Source: Rhodobacteraceae bacterium UBA6213 (GTDB lineage: Bacteria; Pseudomonadota; Alphaproteobacteria; Rhodobacterales; Rhodobacteraceae). From it: a stretch of 14,734 bases of DNA. Below are positions 1-7,463 of this stretch, piece after piece. Under the pieces are notes generated by a model. It saw only the letters and a list, made by a program, of their open reading frames with translations, did not search any database and was not told the origin of the DNA. Both the position numbers and the translations under genes were made by a program. Within the stretch, counting starts at the first letter, position 1, and every line of letters begins with the position of its first letter. The stretch lies in NCBI GenBank assembly GCA_002421605.1, contig DISJ01000002.1, forward strand, positions 327 through 15,060, in the 5' to 3' direction.

Positions 1-331
1 CGGCGCGCGCCAGCCAGTGGAGCTCTGGCTGGCGCGCCGCGAGTGACGTGTCGATTTCGATCTCGTCAAAGCCTGCCCTGCGGGCCATCGCGTATTGATC
101 GGCGATAAGATGGCCCTGCGCGCGCAACCGCCCGGTGTAGCCCATGCGCCGCAGCCGCACCGCAAGCGTAAACCCCCGCCCGTCATTGAAAACGGGAAAG
201 CCGATGCGGATCGCGGCAAGGCGCGGTAGATCGCGGCGCAGCGACTCAGGGTCCGCGTTGGGCGGCAAATCAACCCAAGAGCCCGCATGGGTGTCAGGGC
301 CGAAGCCATGGTCGGTGACGATGACACTCAT
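1..331 (-). CDS. DUF934 family protein, C-terminus beyond window edge
   Basis: Partial gene reading off the left edge; about 110 residues are visible from an ATG at 331. The family signature is clear: a stretch reading FNDGRGFTLAVRLRRMGYTG, then an LRAQG...DQ...RRAGFDE segment, matching the DUF934 consensus (DGRGFSLA-LLR-GY-GELRA-G---DQ---L-RCGFD). The start codon overlaps the stop of cysH by 4 nt (ATGA), which implies translational coupling. DUF934 proteins are habitually encoded in sulfite/nitrite reductase operons, and the family has no firmly established biochemistry; a role in supporting sulfite reduction is inferred from context only. The usual next gene in this gene order in related bacteria would be a ferredoxin-NADP reductase, but it lies outside the window if present. 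Confidence 0.88.
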   Translation of the reverse strand, partial: MSVIVTDHGFGPDTHAGSWVDLPPNADPESLRRDLPRLAAIRIGFPVFNDGRGFTLAVRLRRMGYTGRLRAQGHLIADQYAMARRAGFDEIEIDTSLAARQPELHWLARA

Positions 332-1074
332 GATGCGGCCCTGCTTCGCACGATGCGCCCCTGTTCGACATGGATACCGCATTCGATCTTATCCTGGCCA
401 CGCCACCGCCCGGCGCGCGGATGCTCGCCCGCGCCTGCCGGCGTTGTGCAAGGGGCGCAACCGATCGACGGATAGCCGCGCGCCACCAACGGATGGCGCG
501 GCAGATCATGGCGCTCCATGTAAACCCGCAGATCGTCGGCTTCGTATTCGGCAAGCGGGTTAACCTTGATCTGGCCTGTCTTCAGATCGCGTTCGAACAT
601 CTCCAGCCCTGCGCGTTGCCCGCCCTGAAACCGCTTTCGCCCGCTAATCCAGCCGTTGAAATCTGCAAGTGCCGAGGCGAGCGTGCGCGTCTTGCGCAGA
701 TCGCAGCAGGTATCGGGGTCGGCGCTGTGCAGCATGGCGTCCGGATCGTTCAAAAACAGCTCCACCCGGCTCGGATGAATCCGCCGCACATCGGTGAAAC
801 CAAGCTGCCGGGTCAGGGCTTCCTGATACGCAAGTGTTTCGGCAAAAAGCATCATTGTGTCGATGAATATTACCGGGATGCCGCGATCCACTTGGGCCAC
901 CATGTGCAGCAATACCGCCGACTCGCCGCCAAAGCTGGAGACCAGCGCCAAAGGCCCGAGCGCCCCTGAAAGCGAAAAGCGGATTGCACCCTCGGCGTCG
1001 TTTTCGAAGCGCGCATTCAGCGTGTCGATATCGGCAAGCCGTCGTTTGGAGATTTGGGGGGCGTCAGGCTGCAT
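328..1074 (-). CDS. cysH: Assimilatory phosphoadenylyl/adenylyl-sulfate reductase (probably APS-type)
   Basis: Reduces activated sulfate (APS or PAPS) to sulfite in the cytoplasm with thioredoxin or glutathione as donor. The protein is 248 aa from the ATG at 1074. This start sits inside the cysI end (11-nt overlap) and was preferred over an upstream in-frame ATG at 1155 because the extra 27 residues look like cysI antisense translation. A PP-loop SSFGGES is at about residues 47-52. The C-terminal catalytic ECGIH is at 231-235, preceded by RAGRW. Cys123-Cys124 (CCDLRK) and Cys206/Cys209 (CAPC) form the CC...CxxC set that binds a 4Fe-4S cluster in APS reductases and is absent from E. coli-type PAPS reductases. 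APS is therefore the inferred substrate. It lies between cysI and the DUF934 gene in the operon. Confidence 0.95.
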   Translation of the reverse strand: MQPDAPQISKRRLADIDTLNARFENDAEGAIRFSLSGALGPLALVSSFGGESAVLLHMVAQVDRGIPVIFIDTMMLFAETLAYQEALTRQLGFTDVRRIHPSRVELFLNDPDAMLHSADPDTCCDLRKTRTLASALADFNGWISGRKRFQGGQRAGLEMFERDLKTGQIKVNPLAEYEADDLRVYMERHDLPRHPLVARGYPSIGCAPCTTPAGAGEHPRAGRWRGQDKIECGIHVEQGRIVRSRAAS

Positions 1075-2731
1075 TGGCGCTATCCAATTCATAAAGCGCC
1101 GCCTGAAAGGGCGATAGCCCGAGCCGGCGGTAGGCTTGCAAAAAGGTTTCATCACGGCCCTCGCGCAGGCGCAGATATGCCTGCAAGATCCGCTCTATGG
1201 CTGGCACGATCTGGTCATAGGCAAAGCCCGGACCGGTGCGCGCACCAAGCGCCGCGTCTTCACTGCCGTCGCCGCCAAGCGTGATCTGATAGGTTTCAAC
1301 CCCCGCCCTATCGAGGCCGAGTATGCCGATATGCCCAACATGGTGATGCCCACATGCGTTGATGCAGCCCGAGATCTTGATCTTGAGCGGGCCGATGTCG
1401 TGTTCAAGCTTCAGTCGCTCGAAATGGGTGGCGATTTCTTGCGCCACGGGGATCGAGCGCGCGGTGGCGAGGGCGCAGTAATCCATCCCGGGGCAGGCGA
1501 TGATGTCGGACAAAAGGCCCACATTTGCGGTGGCAAGACCATGTGCCTTCAGCTGTTGCCAAACCAATGGCAGGTTGCCTAGTTCCACATGCGGCAATAC
1601 GAGGTTCTGCTCGTGGCTAACCCTGATCTCGCCATAGCCAAAGCGTTCGGCCAAGTCGGCCACCGCGCGCATCTGCGCGCTTGTCGCATCGCCGGGGCTT
1701 GCACCATGCGCCTTCAGGCTGATGGTCACGATGGCGTGGCCGGGGTCGCGGTGCGGGTGCAGGTTGGTATCGGCCCAAGCGCGGAAAACGGGGCTGGCAG
1801 CACGGGCATCGCTATAGGGCGTGTCCGGAACGGAGCGTCGAAGCGGCACGCGGAACTGGGCTGCGATCCGATCCAACTCGGCGTCGGCCACTGCGGGGTC
1901 GAAATCGGGCCGGATCTCGGCAAATCGCGCCTCGACAAGGTCACGCACCGCCTCCAACCCGTTCTCGTGAACAGCGATCTTTATGCGTGCCTTGTGCTTG
2001 TTGTCGCGCCGACCAAGCAAATTGTAGGTGGAAAGGATGGCTTCCAGATACGGTAAAAGCTCGCTTGCAGGCAGAAACGAGCGGATCACCTTGCCCAGCA
2101 TCGGTGTGCGGCCAAGGCCGCCGCCGACGATCACCTCAAAGCCTGCCGCGCCGTCAAGGGTGACCATCCGCAGGCCGATATCATGTGCCCGCGTTACCGC
2201 GCGGTCGCGCGGGCTGCCGGTGATTGCTATCTTGAATTTGCGGGGCAAAAACTGGAACTCGGGATGGTCGGTGGACCATTGCCGGATCAACTCGGCCCAA
2301 GGGCGCGGGTCAGCGATCTCGTCGGCGGCGGCACCGGCAAAATGGTCCGAAGTGACGTTTCGCACCGTGTTGCCGCTTGTCTGGATGGCGTGCAGCCCGA
2401 CCTTGGCCAGTGCATCCAGCATATCGGGCACATCGGTCAGCGCGGGCCAATTGAATTGGATGTTCTGTCGCGTGGTGAAATGACCATAGCCTCGGTCCCA
2501 ACGCTCGGCGATGTCGGCCAGCGCGCGCAACTGCGCGGGGTTGAGCGAGCCGTAGGGGACAGCGACGCGCAGCATGTAGGCGTGAAGTTGCAGATAAAGG
2601 CCGTTCATCAGCCGAAGCGGGCGGAACTCTTCCTCGGTCAGCGAACCGTCGAGGCGGCGTGCCACCTGCGCGCGGAACTGGCGGTTGCGCTCGGTCAGAA
2701 AGGCGGTGTCGAAATCGGTGTAGGCGTACAT
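1064..2731 (-). CDS. cysI: Sulfite reductase (siroheme/4Fe-4S hemoprotein; nitrite/sulfite reductase family)
   Basis: Performs the six-electron reduction of sulfite to sulfide. The protein is 555 aa, the usual size for the single-polypeptide hemoprotein in this group. The siroheme/4Fe-4S ligands are visible: Cys413 and Cys419 (CPGMDYC, C-x5-C), then Cys456 and Cys460 (GCINAC, C-x3-C) followed by GHHH. An N-terminal TTRQNIQFNWP segment at about 86-96 is the conserved ferrodoxin-like half-domain motif of sulfite/nitrite reductases. The ATG at 2731 was chosen because GAGG overlaps the DUF2849 stop at a suitable distance and family similarity starts there; the longer in-frame version from 2887 adds 52 residues overlapping DUF2849. 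Siroheme would come from CysG in the same operon. No flavoprotein partner (CysJ) is seen, so electrons may come from ferredoxin. Nitrite reductase activity cannot be excluded by sequence, but cysH next to it favours sulfite. Confidence 0.95.
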   Translation of the reverse strand: MYAYTDFDTAFLTERNRQFRAQVARRLDGSLTEEEFRPLRLMNGLYLQLHAYMLRVAVPYGSLNPAQLRALADIAERWDRGYGHFTTRQNIQFNWPALTDVPDMLDALAKVGLHAIQTSGNTVRNVTSDHFAGAAADEIADPRPWAELIRQWSTDHPEFQFLPRKFKIAITGSPRDRAVTRAHDIGLRMVTLDGAAGFEVIVGGGLGRTPMLGKVIRSFLPASELLPYLEAILSTYNLLGRRDNKHKARIKIAVHENGLEAVRDLVEARFAEIRPDFDPAVADAELDRIAAQFRVPLRRSVPDTPYSDARAASPVFRAWADTNLHPHRDPGHAIVTISLKAHGASPGDATSAQMRAVADLAERFGYGEIRVSHEQNLVLPHVELGNLPLVWQQLKAHGLATANVGLLSDIIACPGMDYCALATARSIPVAQEIATHFERLKLEHDIGPLKIKISGCINACGHHHVGHIGILGLDRAGVETYQITLGGDGSEDAALGARTGPGFAYDQIVPAIERILQAYLRLREGRDETFLQAYRRLGLSPFQAALYELDSANAA

Positions 2732-2741
2732 CGGTATGACC

Positions 2742-3032
2742 TCAGGCTGGGATTCGCGCGGCGTGCGAAGGGCCGTCGCGGCGAAAAACCTCGCGAAAGT
2801 GCAGCGGCTCAGGGCCCTGCGGCGTCGGGCGGACATCGGCGAGGTAACAGCCCACCACTTCGCCTGCGCGGGCCTGCGCGCGGGCAAGCGCCGGCTCGGC
2901 CTCGGTGGTGCTAAGAAACACGCGCGCGGCGCGCATCTCGTGCGACCAGTCGTCCGAGGTGGTCAGCCAGACCACCTTGCCCGATCGAAGGGCGTTGCCA
3001 GTTACCACAGTTGCAGGCGTCTGCTCGGCCAT
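2742..3032 (-). CDS. DUF2849 domain-containing small protein
   Basis: A 96-aa protein starting MAEQTPATVVTGNAL, with a G-x-VVWLT segment near residue 20 and a conserved-looking EVVGCYLADV segment near 58-67. This matches the DUF2849 family, which in alphaproteobacteria is found between siroheme synthase and sulfite reductase genes. The ATG at 3032 was chosen because it falls 1 nt after the cysG stop codon; an ATG further upstream at 3104 would run through the cysG end. The stop is 10 nt from the cysI start and the cysI ribosome-binding GAGG overlaps it. No transmembrane segment or signal peptide is visible, so it is presumably cytoplasmic. Function is unknown; participation in sulfite reduction is inferred only from its constant position in the operon. 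Confidence 0.85.
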   Translation of the reverse strand: MAEQTPATVVTGNALRSGKVVWLTTSDDWSHEMRAARVFLSTTEAEPALARAQARAGEVVGCYLADVRPTPQGPEPLHFREVFRRDGPSHAARIPA

Positions 3033-3033
3033 C

Positions 3034-4434
3034 TCAGGCCAACTCTTCAAAGCGCGCAATCGCGTGTGCCGCAACGGCCGCCGCCCCCGCTGGCGCGAGG
3101 CCAAACAGCAGCATCACCGGCCCGGTCGGCGTGGCCGCACCAAGATCGGCTGCCATTCGGTCCAGCCGGGTCGCAAGCACCCGTTGGTTGGCGCGACTTG
3201 CATTCTCGACTGCGCTGACCGGCGTTGCACCATCGGCGCCGTGCATCAGCAATCGCCCTTGTAAAAAACGCGCTGCCCGAAGCCCCATATAGATCGCCGC
3301 CACCACCCCGGGCCGCGCCAACGCCCGCCAGTCCTGTTCGGCAAAACCGTCCAGATCATGCGCGGTCAGAATGCGCAGCTCTGCGTTGCGCGCGCGCCGG
3401 GTCAGGCTGACGCCAATCGCCGCTGCGGCCGCCGAGGCAGCGGTAATTCCCGGCACCACGGCCCAGGCGACGCCAGCCGCGTCAAGCGCCGCGGTCTCTT
3501 CGTCCAACCGGGCGAATACGGTGGGATCGCCCGCCTTGAGCCGCACCACCTGCGCGCCCGCCCGGGCGTGGGCGACCATCGCCGTATTGATCTCTACCTG
3601 CGAAGCCGAGGGGCCAAACCCCTCTTTGCCCATCGCGATGAAAACCGCCTCGCGCCGGGCAAGATCAAGGATGGGTTGCGGCACCAATCGGTCATGGATA
3701 ACCACATCGGCGGCATCAAGCAGCCGCCGCGCGCGCAAGGTCATCAACTCCGGGTCTCCGGGCCCGGCACCCACCAGATCGACTCGACCGGGCCGTGGCG
3801 CCTTCGCCAAATGGCGCGCGAGCAGGTCGCGCATCGCGTGGTCCAACAGTTCTTCGCCGGCCTCCGCCAGCACTTTCGGACCGGTATCGAAATAGTAGTC
3901 CGCCCAGAAGTCGCGCCGCCGACGCCCCTGCGCCAGCGCCTCGGCCGTGTGGCGAAAGCCCTTTCCGGCGCGGGCCAGCACGCCCAGCCCTTGCGGCAGG
4001 CGCGCTTCGAGATCGGCCTTGATGGCGCGGGCCAGCACCGGGGCGGCGCCTTCGGTGGCAATCGCCACGGTGAGCGGCGCGCGATCGACGATGGACGGTG
4101 TGATGAAGTCACTGGCTTCGAGGTTGTCGACCACATTGACCAGCGCCCCTTCGGCGCGTGCCAGCCGGGCGACGGCCGCATCCCCCTCGTCGCCGAGCGC
4201 GGTGTAGACAAGCGCCACCTTGGCAAGGTCGCCCGCCACCGGCAGCCGCCGATGCAGCGATGCGCCAAACTCCGTAGCCGCTTGCACCAAATTTGGCTCG
4301 GGATTGGGCGCAAACAGCTCTATCCGCGCCGAAGTTCGGGCAATGAGCCGCAGCTTTGCCAAAGCCATTTCGCCATTGCCGCAGAGCACCACGCGCCGGG
4401 ATGACAGATCAAGAAAGACGGGGAAGTGTTGCAT
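3034..4434 (-). CDS. cysG: Siroheme synthase (bifunctional precorrin-2 dehydrogenase/ferrochelatase and uroporphyrinogen-III methyltransferase)
   Basis: Converts uroporphyrinogen III to siroheme by methylation, oxidation and iron insertion, supplying the cofactor for CysI. The protein is 466 aa from the ATG at 4434, close to the 457 aa of E. coli CysG. The N-terminal CysG_B half (about 1-205) has a nucleotide-binding VVLCGNGEMALAK (15-27), NVVDN with the catalytic-type Asp103, and ITPSIVDR...GAAPVLAR. The C-terminal SUMT half (about 215-455) has VGAGPGDPELMTLRA (221-235), HDRLV with Asp248, MGKEG with Lys270 and VVRLKAGDP. The E. coli phosphoserine position in the SSGG stretch is replaced (ATEG here). 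An AGGTG lies 5 nt before the chosen ATG; an in-frame ATG at 4485 is possible but would add 17 residues unlike the family. First gene of the operon. Confidence 0.95.
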   Translation of the reverse strand: MQHFPVFLDLSSRRVVLCGNGEMALAKLRLIARTSARIELFAPNPEPNLVQAATEFGASLHRRLPVAGDLAKVALVYTALGDEGDAAVARLARAEGALVNVVDNLEASDFITPSIVDRAPLTVAIATEGAAPVLARAIKADLEARLPQGLGVLARAGKGFRHTAEALAQGRRRRDFWADYYFDTGPKVLAEAGEELLDHAMRDLLARHLAKAPRPGRVDLVGAGPGDPELMTLRARRLLDAADVVIHDRLVPQPILDLARREAVFIAMGKEGFGPSASQVEINTAMVAHARAGAQVVRLKAGDPTVFARLDEETAALDAAGVAWAVVPGITAASAAAAAIGVSLTRRARNAELRILTAHDLDGFAEQDWRALARPGVVAAIYMGLRAARFLQGRLLMHGADGATPVSAVENASRANQRVLATRLDRMAADLGAATPTGPVMLLFGLAPAGAAAVAAHAIARFEELA

Positions 4435-4491
4435 CGGGGCACCTATTCTGGTTGCATCGACAATAGAACAATTTCCCTCGATCATGGAATA

Positions 4492-4502
4492 TACCGCCGG
4501 TA
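4492..4502. promoter_or_regulatory. Short palindrome TACCGCCGGTA upstream of cysG
   Basis: A perfect 5-bp palindrome around a central C, 58 nt upstream of the chosen cysG start. The flanks are AT-rich (ATATACCG...GGTAATA). It lies where an operator for the cys operon would be expected, but arms this short can arise by chance and I do not recognise it as the site of a named regulator. No convincing sigma-70 hexamer pair was identified between it and cysG. Confidence 0.2.
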
Positions 4503-4720
4503 ATAAGGATACTGTCGCTAACCTCTAGAACTATCCGTTACACCGTCGCGGAATCATGTTGTAAGGCAGGAAAACGTCCCCATTCGCTCACCGATACCGG
4601 AACGGTGATATGCTATGCCGTGCGGCCGGTGGCGCGTTGCTAAACTAGTCCCTGAAGACCTGCGGCTTGCAAAGCGGCACGCTTGCCCCGGCAGTGGCGG
4701 CCAAGTCGCAGGAGGTTTCC

Positions 4721-4966
4721 ATGCATCCTGCTGCAGCAGAACTTCCTCTTGTTCCTACAAGTTTGGCGAAATGCTGGTTGTGGGTGACGGGTTCGACGAA
4801 TCTTGCCCGGCCAGGGTTCGGTAGGCGCGCGACCAAATTAGACGCGATTCGGTGCTATGCCAGTTATTCAGCGCGTATTCCTTGTTCAGCGATATTTCCT
4901 TCCCTGATATGGAAGTTGTTTTCCCTGTTGGCCGCGGCAGGGAAATTTGGCGTAACCCGCTGGTAA
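4721..4966 (+). CDS. Doubtful small ORF with a strong ribosome-binding site
   Basis: An 81-codon frame starting MHPAAAELPLVPTS, preceded by an AGGAGG 5 nt upstream of its ATG. That is an unusually good Shine-Dalgarno in an otherwise gene-free stretch and the only reason to list it. The translation has no recognisable domain, ends inside the palindromic TTCCCTG repeat, and has a composition (scattered Cys and Trp) more like a random frame. It could be the 5' stub of a degraded gene. No function is proposed. Confidence 0.15.
   Translation: MHPAAAELPLVPTSLAKCWLWVTGSTNLARPGFGRRATKLDAIRCYASYSARIPCSAIFPSLIWKLFSLLAAAGKFGVTRW
4920..4945. repeat. Inverted repeat TTTCCCTG / CAGGGAAA
   Basis: Eight-base arms (4920-4927 and 4938-4945) separated by a 10-nt G+C-rich loop. 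The flanks, GTTGT before and TTTGGC after, resemble those of the second palindrome about 100 bp downstream, suggesting two diverged copies of one repeat unit. Neither arm pair is followed by a T-tract long enough to call a terminator. Confidence 0.55.
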
Positions 4967-5026
4967 AGCGCGCCTATTCATGGGGCGACTCGATCTGTTT
5001 ACTCTGAAAACGTCGGTTTTCCCTGT

Positions 5027-5051
5027 AAATTCCCTAATATGCAGGGAATTT
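5027..5051. repeat. Inverted repeat AAATTCCCT / AGGGAATTT
   Basis: Perfect nine-base arms (5027-5035 and 5043-5051) around the loop AATATGC, immediately preceded by a further TTTTCCCTG at 5017-5025. The clustering of three TTCCCT-type words with matching AGGGAA words in 130 bp resembles the short palindromic intergenic repeats I associate with alphaproteobacterial genomes. The association is from memory and not verified here. Confidence 0.6.
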
Positions 5052-5384
5052 GGGAAAGACCAGTTCGCTCAGGACTGCCAGCACAGCCAATATCGCAGGA
5101 CATCGGATAGCTGTTGGTTCTGTTGGTTTTGACGGGTGGTTTTGGTGTCGAGGTGCCCCACCGGCTGCCCCAACGGCTTCGGCAAACCAGACGCAGTTCA
5201 GTTGGGCGACGAGCAAAATAGGCAGCTTTGTTCCAAACCATGCTGAAATGCTGTGCCGCCAAGGGAACGCTTTGCAGTCTTGGGGGTTAACGAAGTGCAC
5301 GCGCTGCCCATGGGCCGCTCTTCAACACCGAAGCGATAGATCCTGGCAACAGTCGGATGGATCAGCGCCAAAGGAGACGACAAA

Positions 5385-6203
5385 ATGAAAACGCTTATCA
5401 CGACGACAGCCTTGATCATCGCTCTTGGGCTTCCCGCAACCGTATTTGCACAATCCGTCGCGCCGGCCGATACTTCCGCCGCAGCCACCAGTGGATTTCT
5501 TGCAGCGCAAGCCATGAACCAAATGCTTGCGACCGACCTGATCGGGCATGATGTCTATGCTCGTCGCACGCCGCTAGATATGGCGGCTGCGGGTACTATG
5601 GCGATGCCTAGCGCTGCGATGGCCACCGTGACGGCCGCTGATCTGGACGGGATGGATAATGTCGGCCAGATCAACGATCTTGTGTTGTCTAATGATGGAT
5701 CTGTGGTCGCCCTTGTCCTTGGCGTCGGAGGTTTCCTCGGTGTTGGCGAGCGGGATGTGGCTGTGATCATGAACGAGGTCAGCTTCGCCGCAAGCGCCGA
5801 TGATCCGAAAAACATGTACATAGTGATCAACAAGTCGGGTGACATGCTGAAGACCTCGCCGATGTTTGACAGGGTGGAGTTGATGATCAACGATATTGCG
5901 GCAACGGCCCCTGCCACTGCCGATCAAGCCACTGCAGCAGCAAGCGATACGGACGACGCATCCGCCCTGACCGAGCTCGAGGCCTTCGGCAAGGTAGTTT
6001 TCGAAGAAGAAATTGGCTGCATTGAATGCCACGGCGAGTTCGCCAAAGGCGACACCGGCATTGGCCCGAACATCCAAGGCCAGACGGTGGAGTACATTCA
6101 TCTGCAAATGCAGTCGAACGAAATGATGATGTTCGACGCAACCGACGACCAGTTGGAAGCGGTTGAAGCCTACTTGGCCTATCTGAAAGCCAACAAACCG
6201 TGA
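5385..6203 (+). CDS. Periplasmic PRC-barrel domain protein fused to a C-terminal mono-heme cytochrome c domain
   Basis: A 272-aa exported protein. Residues 1-22 form a signal peptide with an LPATVFA-Q cleavage site. Residues about 48-135 look like a PRC-barrel: DLIGHDVY, then LDGMDNVGQINDLVLSNDG, VVALVLGVGGFLGVGERDVAV and MNEVSFA. A low-complexity Ala/Thr/Asp linker (about 171-195) leads to a cytochrome c fold of about 75 residues with the heme site Cys212-Ile-Glu-Cys215-His216. The distal Met is probably one of Met242 or Met247-249. A clear AAGGAG lies 8 nt before the ATG. PRC-barrel proteins with signal peptides occur in Rhodobacterales, but I do not know this heme fusion as a standard architecture. 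It is monocistronic or followed by the transporter 82 nt downstream. Electron partner and role are unknown. Confidence 0.88.
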   Translation: MKTLITTTALIIALGLPATVFAQSVAPADTSAAATSGFLAAQAMNQMLATDLIGHDVYARRTPLDMAAAGTMAMPSAAMATVTAADLDGMDNVGQINDLVLSNDGSVVALVLGVGGFLGVGERDVAVIMNEVSFAASADDPKNMYIVINKSGDMLKTSPMFDRVELMINDIAATAPATADQATAAASDTDDASALTELEAFGKVVFEEEIGCIECHGEFAKGDTGIGPNIQGQTVEYIHLQMQSNEMMMFDATDDQLEAVEAYLAYLKANKP

Positions 6204-6285
6204 TCTGTTGTTTTTCGAACCGCGTTTTTTGCCTGAAAGCGTCGGATAGGCGGTGCCATAGCCCAAGCGCACCGCAAGTGTTGTC

Positions 6286-7449
6286 GTGACTGGGGAAACT
6301 GCCGATGTCAGGGGCGCAACCGTCACGCTATCGGAGACACCTGCGCCGCCGGATGTCTTGAATTCATACCATCTGTCCGTCATTCGGCGCACGCTTGGTC
6401 TGATTTTGCTGGTGCTGCTTACTATGGGGTTCTACTTCGCCAAGGAAGTGATCCTGCCATTGCTAATGGGCACTCTGTTAGCCCTGACTCTAAGCCCGGT
6501 GGTGCGCAGTCTGCAACGCCGGGGCATCGCACCAGCGATTTCGGCCGCAGTGCTGATCCTCGTTCTGGGTATATGCGCGGGCGGGGCAGCGCTGATGGTC
6601 AGCGGCCCTGTGTCGGGCTGGATCAACGACGCGCCAAGGCTAGAGGCCGTGCTGAAGCTCAAACTACAGTCGCTTGCTACCTCGGTGGCCAAAGTCAAGG
6701 AAGCCTCGGAACAGGTGGATCAGATCACCACCGGTACCGCCGACCCACTGGTGCAGAGGGTGGCGGTGCAATCACCTGGTCTTCTGACCTTGGCTGTCAG
6801 CAACGTGGCAGCGGTCGCCGCTACCACGCTGGTAACGCTGATACTGGCGCTGTTTCTACTGGCGTCGGGCGATCTGTTCTATGTAAAACTGATCGACGCC
6901 TTTCCACGGTTCGGGGACAAAAAGCGTGCTTTGAGGATCGTCTACGGGATCGAGCGCAGCGTCTCGCGCTACCTTTTTACTGTTACGATAATCAACGGCG
7001 GACTTGCCGCAGCGATCGGGGTCGGCATGTGGGCAATCGGGATGCCGCAACCCTTGGTCTGGGCGCTGTTGGCGTTCTTCGTTAACTTTCTACCCTATAT
7101 TGGGCCGCTTGCTGGCGCGGCGCTGGCCGGTGCGGTAGCAGTCGTCACCTTTGACCATCTGGGGCAGGCTGTCCTTGCTCCAATGCTGTATCTGGCCATG
7201 ACCTCGATCGAAGGCCAGTTCATCACCCCAGTCGTTCTTGGCCGCAAGTTAGAGCTGAATACGGTTTCGGTATTCGTGACTGTGGTGTTCTGGGGCTGGC
7301 TCTGGGGCATTGCGGGGGCTTTGATGGCGGTGCCGTTTTTGGTATGCGTGAAGGTGCTTTGCGACAATGTCACGCCGCTGCGCACGCTGGGAACCTTCCT
7401 TGGCGCTTCGGCAGCGCCGACCGAGCGCGCGGCGGCTGCGGCATCATGA
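6286..7449 (+). CDS. AI-2E family (PerM/YdiK-type) integral membrane transporter
   Basis: A 387-aa inner-membrane protein of the AI-2E transporter family (PF01594 type). Hydrophobic segments are visible at about 36-52, 55-70, 83-105, 170-195, 228-252, 255-285 (containing the family hallmark FVNFLPYIGPLAGAALAG at 265-282), 295-308 and 325-355. A soluble, helical stretch at about 110-165 fits the family's periplasmic insertion. A TSIEGQFITPVVLGRKLELN segment after the hallmark is also typical. The GTG at 6286 lacks a good Shine-Dalgarno, so the true start is uncertain within the first 30 codons. Members differ in function: autoinducer-2 export, ion/proton antiport and others have been reported, so the substrate cannot be named. 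The 82-nt gap to the upstream gene allows but does not prove co-transcription. Confidence 0.9.
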   Translation: MTGETADVRGATVTLSETPAPPDVLNSYHLSVIRRTLGLILLVLLTMGFYFAKEVILPLLMGTLLALTLSPVVRSLQRRGIAPAISAAVLILVLGICAGGAALMVSGPVSGWINDAPRLEAVLKLKLQSLATSVAKVKEASEQVDQITTGTADPLVQRVAVQSPGLLTLAVSNVAAVAATTLVTLILALFLLASGDLFYVKLIDAFPRFGDKKRALRIVYGIERSVSRYLFTVTIINGGLAAAIGVGMWAIGMPQPLVWALLAFFVNFLPYIGPLAGAALAGAVAVVTFDHLGQAVLAPMLYLAMTSIEGQFITPVVLGRKLELNTVSVFVTVVFWGWLWGIAGALMAVPFLVCVKVLCDNVTPLRTLGTFLGASAAPTERAAAAAS

Positions 7450-7463
7450 GCAAAGATGGCTAG

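Larger units (their letters stand above)
4435..5384. other. Gene-poor intergenic region with palindromic repeats
   Basis: About 950 bp between cysG and the PRC-barrel/cytochrome gene, which are divergently transcribed. Open frames of 60-112 codons exist on both strands, but their translations are rich in Trp, Cys, His and Arg in patterns typical of non-coding frames, and none resembles a protein family I know. The left part must hold the cysG promoter and the right part that of the downstream gene. The middle (about 4890-5060) carries TTCCCTG-type inverted repeats. Most of the stretch looks like non-coding or decayed DNA. Confidence 0.6.

Noticed and set aside
370..969. 199-codon plus-strand frame opposite cysH
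   Set aside because: Antisense to a well-supported gene, in G+C-rich DNA where such long shadows are expected; no domain seen.
3358..4404. Long plus-strand open frame (348 codons) opposite cysG
   Set aside because: It is an antisense shadow of cysG, which has full family motifs on the minus strand; the plus-strand translation is Arg/His/Gln-rich and matches no family.
4773..4815. GGTTCGAC-containing stretch resembling a tRNA T-arm
   Set aside because: No matching acceptor stem, D-arm or anticodon arm could be placed around it.
4890..5060. Possible CRISPR array from repeated TTCCCTG words
   Set aside because: Repeats are short, few, palindromic and irregularly spaced; there are no unique spacers of constant length and no cas gene in the window.
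5050..5388. 112-codon plus-strand ORF and its minus-strand counterpart between the palindromes and the PRC-barrel gene
   Set aside because: Trp/Cys/Ser-rich translations with no family resemblance on either strand, no ribosome-binding site, and overlap with the repeat region.
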